From a virus, in IMG/VR virus record IMGVR_UViG_3300041404_000202, positions 1-40,695 of that record: a DNA stretch of 40,695 bases; one strand, written 5' to 3'. Under the pieces are notes generated by a model. That model saw nothing but the letters and a program-made list of their open reading frames with translations, was not told the DNA's origin and searched no databases. Position numbers and translations under genes: made by a program. Below are positions 1-6,685 of this stretch, piece after piece; within the stretch, counting starts at the first letter, position 1, and every line of letters starts with the position of its first letter.

Positions 1-195
1 TTAAGCCGCTTGCCGGTGCTGCTTTGCGGCCTCGATCCAGGCCAGGATCTCCTGTTCGGACCACGCACTGATGCGCCCGATCTTGACCTGGGTGGGGAAG
101 TCGCCCGCGGCCACATGCCGGTAGATGGTGGCCCGCGACAGCCCGGTCTTCTTCTCGACCTCTGGCATGCGGATGAATCGCTCGTCAGCCGCCAT
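1..195 (-). CDS. AlpA/Xis-type small DNA-binding protein
   Basis: 64-residue protein of the AlpA / MerR-like helix-turn-helix type. Visible are the N-terminal FIRMPEVEKKTGLSRATIYR helix-turn-helix (residues about 7-26), the wing FPTQVKIGRISAW and the C-terminal helix EILAWIEAAKQ. In this family such proteins act as excisionases or regulators of phage integrase genes. The ATG at 195 is chosen because the protein then begins right at the conserved domain and overlaps the end of the upstream gene by 11 bases. It is the last gene of the leftward operon and stops exactly at the window edge, which is where lambda-like genomes place xis next to int. A direct role in excision is inference. Confidence 0.85.
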   Translation of the reverse strand: MAADERFIRMPEVEKKTGLSRATIYRHVAAGDFPTQVKIGRISAWSEQEILAWIEAAKQHRQAA

Positions 196-544
196 GCGGC
201 ACCTCCTTCTTCGCTTGCTCTGCTCGCCATTCCGCCCAGCTGGGGTCGGTGGCCTTGTGTTCGATCCACTCTGGCGTGTCCGGGGTGGCTTCGTAGGTCT
301 TGCCTGTGTTGGCGTAGCACCTGGCGCACAGGGCTGCGTTGTCCCGTCGATCGCCGGCGTAAGTCCGGTGGTCGCCGCAGAAGAACAGGCCGCAGCCATA
401 CGTTCCGCCATAGGGCTCACCACCGCAGACGAAGGACAGCCCGCGGTCGATCTCGGCGCCGCACCCCGGGTGATCGCAGGTTGCCGGCACGCCGTAGCCG
501 ACATCACGCTTCCAGTTCTCGTCGTAGCCTAGAGACCAGCCCAT
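185..544 (-). CDS. Cysteine-rich (probable zinc-binding) phage protein
   Basis: 119-residue protein. Start ATG 544 overlaps the stop of the upstream gene by one base (TGATG). Cysteines are arranged as CDHPGC (residues 23-28), single Cys near 40 and 51, CGDH near 56-59 and CARC near 73-76, which suggests one or two treble-clef or zinc-ribbon sites. The C-terminal third (EWIEHKATDPSWAEWRAEQ) is charged and probably helical. I do not recognise a named family; similar Cys-rich proteins are common in phage early regions. A nucleic-acid or protein-binding role is only inference. Confidence 0.7.
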   Translation of the reverse strand: MGWSLGYDENWKRDVGYGVPATCDHPGCGAEIDRGLSFVCGGEPYGGTYGCGLFFCGDHRTYAGDRRDNAALCARCYANTGKTYEATPDTPEWIEHKATDPSWAEWRAEQAKKEVPHGG

Positions 545-1215
545 CAGCGTGTCCCCTCGATCCGGCGGAACTCCACGACCCACACCCACACGTTGTCGGC
601 CCAGCGCGTGCCGGGCTTGGCCAGGCCGTCCCACAGATTGGCGAAGGCCTGTTGTGGGTACTGAAAGCAGGCGCCGCGCTCATCGTTAGCGCACCACTGG
701 CGGTTCGCCCTGTGTACGCCTTCCGCCACCGCGTCCTCGTAGGTGATGTCCTGAAGCCGCTCCACGCGCACGTCGATCACCTCGAGCCAGAGGCGGGCAG
801 CCTCACGATGGCAACCGTTGGGGACGCAGCGGCCATTGAGGATCGGCTTTAGGCGGTCCAAGCCATGGATGGTGGCGTAGGTTTGGTCGGCCTCGTAGCG
901 GGCGCGGGCGCGGCCATGGTCGAGGTTTTCGAGGATGCGCACGGTCTCGCGCACGTACAGCCTGTCGCCAACCTGGTACGGCACCTTGCAAAGACCGTGC
1001 TGGCGCTGGTCATCCGCTGTGCGCTGAACCGCATGGCCGGGCTTGCCGTACGAGTGAGTCAGCCCACTCGGGCCGGTCGAAACGTACGGGGACATCTCGA
1101 TCACCTCGGCCCAGGGTTGCGGTTGCGGCCCGACCGCCCTCCGCGTCACAGTCTTGCGGCCGCCGAGGATGGCGCGCACCATCGGCGCACTGAAAAGGAT
1201 GGGGAGTTCACGCAT
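544..1215 (-). CDS. ASCH/PUA-like domain phage protein ('morphogenetic protein' type)
   Basis: 223-residue protein starting at ATG 1215 with a GGAGG site five bases upstream on the minus strand. The N-terminus (PILFSAPMVRAILGGRKTVTRR) is the signature of phage ASCH-like proteins that are often annotated as morphogenetic or phage-related. Mid-protein QVGDRLYVRETVR and the later LEVIDVRVERLQDIT, YEDAVAEGV and WVVEFRR match the same fold. ASCH domains are related to PUA RNA-binding domains; no biochemical role is established here. Its start codon shares the CATG palindrome with the divergent gene at 1214. A longer start at 1305 adds 30 low-complexity residues and lacks family support. Confidence 0.75.
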   Translation of the reverse strand: MRELPILFSAPMVRAILGGRKTVTRRAVGPQPQPWAEVIEMSPYVSTGPSGLTHSYGKPGHAVQRTADDQRQHGLCKVPYQVGDRLYVRETVRILENLDHGRARARYEADQTYATIHGLDRLKPILNGRCVPNGCHREAARLWLEVIDVRVERLQDITYEDAVAEGVHRANRQWCANDERGACFQYPQQAFANLWDGLAKPGTRWADNVWVWVVEFRRIEGTR

Positions 1216-1921
1216 GGCAGCCTCCAATAACGAACTGAAGCGCGAGGGCGTCAGGCTGGTTGTCGCCGCTGTAGCGGGGTTCTTCGCAGGCGCTCTTTTC
1301 TTCACCGGTCAGTGCGGCTTCTGGCCCACTGGAGCTGGAGACCGGATAGCAGCTATTGGCGTGATCGTTAATGTGCTCTTTGGCGCTGCAACCGTGACCA
1401 CGGCGTTCATCGCTTACCGCCTTGGGTCGCGAGATGCAAATGACCGTGCCGAGTCCAAGGGAAACACCTCGGACATCGCTGCCGGCCTCATGTTTTCGAG
1501 CGTGGTTGGGCTCCAGTACGTCAGCAATAGGATCGCTGAACACGCCGCAAAAGCCACGCTGGTTGGTGGCGAGGCTGCTCGCGCCAAGCGCTTCCGCACC
1601 TTGGCTAACGTGCTCCGGCGATTCGCCTCGGAGATCGACGCTCGTAACGTGGCCGAGTTCGCGGTCTGTCATCGCGAACTGGCGCTCACGCTGAGCTACG
1701 CTCTCGGCAGGGTGCGGCTTCTGCCTGACCTGGCAGAGAAGGAAGCGGAAAGGCTCGAAGGAGGGAAGTCTGGAACGGAATACCAAAGGCGGAAGATCGC
1801 GGAACTGGCGCGAGTTTTCGAGGCGCTTGCTGCTGAGTTCGTGAGTCATTGCGAAACAACCTTTGCCCGAACGATAAAGGTGTCGGGAAACGCTGATGGA
1901 TCGGTAGCGTCCATCGCTTGA
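1214..1921 (+). CDS. Two-helix membrane protein of unknown function, opposite to operon
   Basis: 235-residue protein and the only rightward gene inside the leftward operon. Two hydrophobic segments (about residues 14-34 and 47-70) are followed by a soluble helical domain of about 165 residues rich in Ala, Arg and Glu. Start ATG 1214 shares a CATG palindrome with the start of the divergent gene, and GGGGAG lies about eight bases upstream. Two TM helices plus a soluble tail recall superinfection-exclusion or abortive-infection membrane proteins, but no motif proves this. The opposite orientation suggests an independently expressed moron. The antiparallel frame (1208-1942) lacks a convincing protein pattern. 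Function unknown. Confidence 0.6.
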   Translation: MAASNNELKREGVRLVVAAVAGFFAGALFFTGQCGFWPTGAGDRIAAIGVIVNVLFGAATVTTAFIAYRLGSRDANDRAESKGNTSDIAAGLMFSSVVGLQYVSNRIAEHAAKATLVGGEAARAKRFRTLANVLRRFASEIDARNVAEFAVCHRELALTLSYALGRVRLLPDLAEKEAERLEGGKSGTEYQRRKIAELARVFEALAAEFVSHCETTFARTIKVSGNADGSVASIA

Positions 1922-1938
1922 GCCTGGAGCTATAGAGG

Positions 1939-2589
1939 TCACGACTGCACCTCCCCGTTACCCGCTACGCCGATATCCGCCGGATATTCGGTATGCGGAT
2001 GGTTGGCGTTACCAGGCAGCGGCGTGTCGAAATGCAGGGCGTTCTTCGCCTCCTGCTTGGCGCGGATCTTCGCCATGACCTCGGGCTGGTTGATCCTTGC
2101 CAATTCGCGCTCGCCGTCGGCGTGCATGTCGAGGCCTGCGATCCAGCAATAGCCGGCGAGCGTGACCATGACGCCACCGACCTCCTGCGAGGGCTCACCG
2201 ATCGGGCGGCCGTAGACATAGTCCACCAGCGTGGAAACCCGGCTGTGGTCGTAGCCATTCGACTGGAGCAGTTCAAGCACCTCTTCGAGCAGCCGATCAC
2301 CACGCTCGGTCATGTTGCCGTAGAGCGAAGGCAGGAAGCATTGGCCCATCCACTTCGACACCCGCTTCTGGAACGACGCCTGACGACGGTTCCAGGCTCG
2401 GATGGCGGCGTCGTGTCCGGGGATTTCCTCGTCGTCACTGTCCTGTAGGGAGACAGGCCCGCGGCACAAACAAGCCATACCTTCGCTATCCCCCCCGTCA
2501 CACTGGACGAAGCACGAGCAGTAGTCGTATCGCTCTACAAATTGGTCACTGCCGCCACAGAAGGGGCACGGCTTTAGTTCTTCGCTCAT
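1939..2589 (-). CDS. Lar-like zinc domain fused to MazG-like domain
   Basis: 216-residue protein. Residues 1-70 resemble Lar-type restriction-alleviation proteins: PCPFCGG at 7-13, Cys pairs near 24-42 and the closing AIRAWNRRQ at 62-70. Residues about 75-190 look like an all-alpha MazG-type NTP pyrophosphohydrolase: GDRLLEEVLELLQ (97-109) and QEVGGVMVTLAGYC (135-148), with Glu-rich helices that could bind metal. Lar proteins modulate type I restriction; MazG proteins hydrolyse NTPs. Both activities are known of the families, not shown here. Stop and next start (2589) are adjacent in the operon. The fused order, zinc domain then MazG-like, is discussed in the findings. Confidence 0.75.
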   Translation of the reverse strand: MSEELKPCPFCGGSDQFVERYDYCSCFVQCDGGDSEGMACLCRGPVSLQDSDDEEIPGHDAAIRAWNRRQASFQKRVSKWMGQCFLPSLYGNMTERGDRLLEEVLELLQSNGYDHSRVSTLVDYVYGRPIGEPSQEVGGVMVTLAGYCWIAGLDMHADGERELARINQPEVMAKIRAKQEAKNALHFDTPLPGNANHPHTEYPADIGVAGNGEVQS

Positions 2590-2807
2590 TACATCCCTCC
2601 CACGTTCACGTCGATCTCAAGAAACAGCCCGTTGTCCCATCGCACATCGCTAAGGATTCGCTTGGATTCCTCCATGGCGACCTGCACGTCGGGACGAAAA
2701 TAGACGGCTGGCAGGTTCGAAATGGCCTCGTGCATGACGGGAACGGCGCGCTCAAGGGTGGCGAGGTCTTCCTCATTGATGCGGAAGGACTTGATCCGGA
2801 CGTTCAC
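2589..2807 (-). CDS. Small hypothetical phage protein
   Basis: 72-residue acidic protein. I chose the GTG at 2807, because GGAGG lies seven bases upstream and the GTG overlaps the TGA of the upstream gene in a GTGA (translational coupling). The longer reading from 2846 adds a basic low-complexity stretch. The sequence (NEEDLATLERAVPVMHEAIS, then EESKRILSDVRWDNG) is probably helical with a short beta end (LFLEIDVNVGG). No family recognised. Confidence 0.65.
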   Translation of the reverse strand: MNVRIKSFRINEEDLATLERAVPVMHEAISNLPAVYFRPDVQVAMEESKRILSDVRWDNGLFLEIDVNVGGM

Positions 2808-3604
2808 TTCGGCACCTCCGGCGCGGCGGCGAGCATGGCTGCCCATTCAGCATCCGCGGAGCAATTGGCCTCCATCCAGCTTTCCCGCATCTCGACCGTA
2901 GTTTCGACCGGCACGAGCTTCCAACCCTCCGGCACCCCCACTCGCGGTGCGCTAGGCGAGGCGAGTGACTGCGCATCTTCGAACGCGGCGCGCGCATCCG
3001 TCAGGTGTGATCCGAGGCTGAAAATTTCGTGCCGCTCGCACCACTCGCGCACCTGCTCATCCGTCACCTCATCCCCAGCCGTGGCGACAGCCTGATCGGC
3101 GGTGGAGGTTCGCGGTTCATGCGAAATTTCGAAATTTCGAAATTTCTCGGCACCTGTGGCGGCCTTCGGCTGGGCCGCATCGATTGCTTCGCCAATGCCC
3201 GCGTAGCCCTTCTCCTTCGCTGCATCATTCCAGCGGTCGAAGAACCCCTTCTTCCAGTCGTCGCCCGTGTGGGTGGAAATGGCGTACTCCCTGATCGCGT
3301 CGGGCAGGGAGAGCGAAAGGGCCGCGTGCCACGCCTTCCTCTGCAGGTGGCAGTCGCGGCTTCCAACCGGGTTCCGTTTGAGGTCGAATGCGTTGTCCAC
3401 GTACCACTGTTCGAACGTCGTCGCGTCCCTGATCGGCTGCTCGGCAGGCTGGGAGACTGGCGCCGTCCGGGAGATCCACACGCGATCGCCCATGCAGAAG
3501 CCCATGTCCGCCTCGATCTCCAGGTGGAAGCCCGAGCGGCTGTTCGACAGCGTGTTGACGATGGTTCCTTCGACGGCCTGGTTCTTGCTGGATTCGTCGT
3601 TCAC
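2804..3604 (-). CDS. Hypothetical phage early protein with a repeated GAAATTTC palindrome inside
   Basis: 266-residue protein. The C-terminal part (EGWKLVPVETTVEMRESW then EWAAMLAAAPEV) matches a tail seen at the end of many phage early proteins of unknown function (GWKLVPVEPT...MLAAAP). The N-terminal third reads like a small beta domain (GTIVNTLSNSRSGFHLEIEA). A central segment encoded by three tandem GAAATTTC palindromes (3123-3146) gives KFRNFEIS and probably lies in a linker. Its TGA overlaps the next start. Probably a modular accessory protein; no activity can be assigned. Confidence 0.65.
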   Translation of the reverse strand: MNDESSKNQAVEGTIVNTLSNSRSGFHLEIEADMGFCMGDRVWISRTAPVSQPAEQPIRDATTFEQWYVDNAFDLKRNPVGSRDCHLQRKAWHAALSLSLPDAIREYAISTHTGDDWKKGFFDRWNDAAKEKGYAGIGEAIDAAQPKAATGAEKFRNFEISHEPRTSTADQAVATAGDEVTDEQVREWCERHEIFSLGSHLTDARAAFEDAQSLASPSAPRVGVPEGWKLVPVETTVEMRESWMEANCSADAEWAAMLAAAPEVPK

Positions 3605-3837
3605 AGGTTGTGCTCCTTGATAGCGCGAATGAGGTCTGAGAGCCGGAACCGCACGTAGACCCGCTCATCGCCGTAGTGCATGCCGATCTCGACGAATCCG
3701 TGGCCGCTGTCGGTCAGTTCGCCGATGCCGTGGTCGTCGCATACCTGATCACCCTCGCCGCCATCGGCGAACGACATAATCTGGATCGGCAGCTTGCCCT
3801 TCAGGCGCAACGCGTGGTCGTTGAATTCGGTCGTCAT
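3601..3837 (-). CDS. Small hypothetical phage protein
   Basis: 78-residue protein starting at ATG 3837 in an ATGA overlap with the gene upstream. It contains beta-rich patterns (LPIQIMSFADGGEGDQVCDD, RVYVRFRLSDLIRAI). No recognised domain. The start fits the coupled gene series; the longer reading to 3930 overlaps the neighbour. Confidence 0.6.
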   Translation of the reverse strand: MTTEFNDHALRLKGKLPIQIMSFADGGEGDQVCDDHGIGELTDSGHGFVEIGMHYGDERVYVRFRLSDLIRAIKEHNL

Positions 3838-3998
3838 GGCTTTACGGACTCCTGCTGCTTCGCCTGCTCGATGGCCCGGGCGAGTTGGGAATAGAGAGTT
3901 TCCGCCGCGGCGATGTCCATGCACTGCCACGCGGGACCGACGAACACGCGCACCTGGCCGTCGCGAGCGATCGCAATGGGGCGGATGGGCTGGTTCAT
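3834..3998 (-). CDS. Small hypothetical phage protein
   Basis: 54-residue protein from ATG 3998. It begins with a short beta stretch (IAIARDGQVRVFVGPAW) and ends in a helix (AAETLYSQLARAIEQAKQQ). It overlaps the next gene by four bases. No family recognised. Confidence 0.6.
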   Translation of the reverse strand: MNQPIRPIAIARDGQVRVFVGPAWQCMDIAAAETLYSQLARAIEQAKQQESVKP

Positions 3999-4000
3999 GG

Positions 4001-4291
4001 TTAGGCGTAAGCCGTGCAGATCATCTGCGGCAGGCCCGTGCCGGGCTCGTACCACTCGATAAGCGGCTTGGTCGTGGGCTCGTCATGGAGTGGCCGGTCG
4101 TCTTCGTCGGTCTCCCTGATCGTCAGCGGGTGATCCGCCGGCAGTTCGCCCCACTGGTCGTCACGCGGCTCGTCTTCCTCGAAGTCGTAGCAGCTGAATT
4201 CCAGCGCCTGGTCGAAGTCGGCGGCAGCGCAGATCTCGCTCTGCTCGCCGAACCAGAAGAAGCGGGGCGTCACGGTGCTATTGGTATCCAT
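4001..4291 (-). CDS. Acidic hypothetical phage protein
   Basis: 96-residue, strongly acidic protein (EEDEPRDDQWGELPADH, ETDEDDRPLHDEPTT). It starts at ATG 4291, three bases after the stop of the upstream gene. The acidity recalls small phage inhibitors and DNA mimics, but no motif supports such a claim. Confidence 0.6.
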   Translation of the reverse strand: MDTNSTVTPRFFWFGEQSEICAAADFDQALEFSCYDFEEDEPRDDQWGELPADHPLTIRETDEDDRPLHDEPTTKPLIEWYEPGTGLPQMICTAYA

Positions 4292-4293
4292 GG

Positions 4294-4920
4294 TCAGGCT
4301 GCCTTGCTTGAATAGGTGGATGCGTCGAACTGCTGAATCGCCCAGACGATCGCGTGGCAGTTCCAGAGGAATCGAGTAGTGAATCTCTCGCCGGCGAGTT
4401 CGCCGACATCCTCGAAGGTGAAGTTCCGCCGTCCACGCTCCGGTGTGAACGCGAACTCGTAAGCGGCAGCCATTGCTTCATGCTCGCTATCGGCGTATTC
4501 GAGGACATCCGCACGAACCAGGTCCCAGCACCTGCGGCGATCCTTGAAGTCGCCACGATCGCGCCACCAGTCCCTGAACCGCTGGATCACGTTCTGGCGG
4601 AAGGAGTTCTCGTCCCATTCCTTGATCCCGCCATGGCGGTCCTGGGCCTCGACCTTTTCCTGCCAGTACGACGGGTTGATCCGATCGGCACCGGACCTGA
4701 AGAATTCGAACATGTCCGTCACCCGCGAGAAGACGTAGGTGCCGCTGTCGCCGTGGATGCAGAGCGTCCCCGGCCACGTGATGATGTCGAAGCCGTAGGT
4801 GTAGGACTCTCCACCGCGCCGGAACCGAAGGTGCCGGTGAACGCCATCGTGCTGGACGACCTCCATCGTGTGGGCCGATACGTCGCGCAGGAAGGCTTCC
4901 TTCGTCAGTTCCATGGTCAC
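4294..4920 (-). CDS. Conserved phage hypothetical protein
   Basis: 208-residue protein. It resembles a conserved phage protein seen in many tailed-phage early regions: LTKEAFLRDVSAHTMEV, FRRGGESYTYGFDIITWPG and GDSGTYVFSRVTDMFEFFR, followed by WDENSFRQNVIQRFRDW. Function unknown. GTG 4920 has GGAG five bases upstream and overlaps the previous stop (GTGA); ATG 4914 is the alternative two codons later. Confidence 0.75.
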   Translation of the reverse strand: MTMELTKEAFLRDVSAHTMEVVQHDGVHRHLRFRRGGESYTYGFDIITWPGTLCIHGDSGTYVFSRVTDMFEFFRSGADRINPSYWQEKVEAQDRHGGIKEWDENSFRQNVIQRFRDWWRDRGDFKDRRRCWDLVRADVLEYADSEHEAMAAAYEFAFTPERGRRNFTFEDVGELAGERFTTRFLWNCHAIVWAIQQFDASTYSSKAA

Positions 4921-5513
4921 TCGTACTCCGAAATGCCGTCTTCAGTGAGACGGGCGTTGTAGGCATCGCGGATGCGCTGGCGCTGCCGCTCCGCGTCGAG
5001 GTCGTATTCCGGCACGCCGTCCATGCAGTCCTTGAAGGCCTGGCGCACCTCGCTGGTCGAGCAATCGCGGGCCACGCCAAGGACTTTCCACCATGGCTCG
5101 CGCACGGGCACCGAGGGCGGAGTCGTCACACCTTGACGGGCTGTCGCCAGGGAAGGAGTTGCGTGCACCTTCGGCACGCACTCCGGGTGGTACATGGGCA
5201 GAGGCGCACCAACGGAGGCAGGTAGGACAGGCGGGGTAGCCGCCGGGGCAAGGCCGACCAGCCACCAGCGCGTACAGCCGCCGGTCGTGTCATGCCGCAG
5301 CGCCTTTCCGGCATCCAAAAGCTTCTGCATTCGTCGGCGAGCCTTCGGCACCGAAACCGCGGCTTCGCTCGCGATCGCGCGCAGGTGCGCGCCCGTGAGC
5401 ACCGCGGTCCTGTCGCCGCACCGGAAGGGCTCAAGGATCATCGATCGGTGCGCGGCCTTCATGCACGCACGGGCCACGGCCTTCTCGAAATCGGCAGGAG
5501 TGATGGTATTCAT
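4917..5513 (-). CDS. Winged-helix protein with C-terminal degenerate J-domain
   Basis: 198-residue protein. Residues 5-90 look like a winged helix-turn-helix (LTGAHLRAIASEAAVSVPKARRRMQKLLDAG, then wing RHDTTGGCTRWWLVG). A proline-rich linker (91-138) leads to a J-like segment (139-190): EPWWKVLGVARDCSTSEVRQAF, then RQRQRIRDAYNARL, which matches helices I, II and III of DnaJ J-domains. The HPD loop is absent (DGVPEYD lies where it would be), so stimulation of Hsp70 is doubtful. Start ATG 5513 has GGAG upstream and an ATGA overlap with the methyltransferase end. Role is inference: a regulator or replication-associated adapter. Confidence 0.7.
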   Translation of the reverse strand: MNTITPADFEKAVARACMKAAHRSMILEPFRCGDRTAVLTGAHLRAIASEAAVSVPKARRRMQKLLDAGKALRHDTTGGCTRWWLVGLAPAATPPVLPASVGAPLPMYHPECVPKVHATPSLATARQGVTTPPSVPVREPWWKVLGVARDCSTSEVRQAFKDCMDGVPEYDLDAERQRQRIRDAYNARLTEDGISEYE

Positions 5514-6281
5514 GCGATCTCCTTCAGCGGCAACTGGTGAGCGCGCGTCGTCTGAGCCTCCACGACCCTCGCCGCCGCGGTACGTGCGATCAGCGGGTCC
5601 TTCTCGATGAGGATGCAGTCCCGATCCAGGCCTACGCACGCAACGCCAGTGGTTCCACTGCCGGCGGTGTTGTCCAGGACCACGTCGCCAGGATTCGTGT
5701 AGGTCCGGATCAGGAAGTCCATGAAGGCGACAGGCTTCTGGGTCGGGTGATAGCTACCGCGCTGCTTATCGCTGGAAAAGAACTGGACCGACCGCGGGTA
5801 ACGCTCGGTAGAGTCGTAATCGGTCACTGTGATGCCCTTTCCATAGACTTCGGAGTTGACGGGGGGGCTTCCGCTTGCTCGTCTTCCTCTCATGGCCCGA
5901 GGTCTTCTGCGGGTTGTAGGTCGGCTGCTTCCGGTAAAAGACCTGTGCGGTCTCGTGGGCGCGCAGCGGCTGCTTCTTTGCATTGAGGAAGCCGGTCGCG
6001 TTGCCTTTCTCCCATATCCACTCGTAGCGGTACTCGGCCAGGTTGCTGGCTACCAGGAGGGAGGCGAAGGGCTGGGCCGCACAGAGCACGATGGCGGCGT
6101 CGGGTTTGGCGATCCGGCGGTAGTGCGCCCACAGTGGTTCGAACGGGATCACCGCATCCCAGGCGCACTGCGTCGTGCCATAGGGCAGGTCGGCGAGAAC
6201 CATGTCGACGCTGCCGTCAGGGATCGACGCCATCAACTCAAGGCAGTCGCCCGTCATCAGGGTGATGGTGGAGGTGGTCAA
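5510..6281 (-). pseudogene. DNA methyltransferase (N6-adenine/N4-cytosine type) split by a C7 frameshift
   Basis: Two overlapping minus-strand frames together form one beta-class methyltransferase. The 5' part (from ATG 6281) has motif IV DLPYG and EYRYEWIWEKGNATGFLN, and runs to a stop at 5766. The 3' part (to 5510) has SYHPTQKPVAFMDFLIR and the SAM motif DNTAGSGTTGVA. Frames meet at seven C (plus-strand G 5861-5867); six C would give a continuous protein of 256 residues with KRKPP joined to VNSEVYGKG. So the gene is broken as written, or phase-variable, or the run is a sequencing error. Its 3' end overlaps the next gene by four bases. Known role of the family: protection against restriction or regulation. 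Confidence 0.8.
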
Positions 6282-6685
6282 AGCAGTGCGCCCCTGTCCG
6301 TAACCGGCGCGTCAGTCGTCCGCGCCGCAACCTTGCGGACCGTCTCCAGCGTGTTGCATCCGCCGTGTTCGTCGACTATCCGCCAGCCCGGTAACTCCAG
6401 GCCGCGAAAGAACTCGCCATAGGTCCGGAACGCTGCGACACACGCTGCAGTGAAGCCGCGATGGGTGATGACCTCACCGATCCGCTGCGGCTTGTCCGAG
6501 CCGCGTACCAAGAAGAGCACGTACACGCGCGCCTTCTTCACACGGCGTATGGCCGACCGGACGGCTCCCGGCGTGATATTGAACTGGTTGGCGACCTCGT
6601 CCGTAGTTAAGGTGGCGCGTGCCGCCGCGATCGCTGCATCGCGGTCGTGGTCGCGGACGTTCGCGTAGATCGGGGCGACGGCCAT
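6278..6685 (-). CDS. Small HTH protein
   Basis: 135-residue protein. TLTTDEVANQFNITPGAVRS (about residues 26-45) is a clear helix-turn-helix. The C-terminal half (RVYVLFLVRGSDKPQRIGE, FRTYGEFFRGLELPGWRIVD) has no recognised family. ATG 6685 overlaps the RdgC stop (TGATG) with GAGG about eight bases upstream; the GTG at 6688 is one codon earlier. Probably a regulator or DNA-binding accessory gene; specificity is unknown. Confidence 0.6.
   Translation of the reverse strand: MAVAPIYANVRDHDRDAAIAAARATLTTDEVANQFNITPGAVRSAIRRVKKARVYVLFLVRGSDKPQRIGEVITHRGFTAACVAAFRTYGEFFRGLELPGWRIVDEHGGCNTLETVRKVAARTTDAPVTDRGALL

Noticed and set aside
10-852. 280-residue rightward frame at the left edge
   Set aside because: Opposite AlpA, the Cys-rich gene and the ASCH gene, each with family or coupling support.
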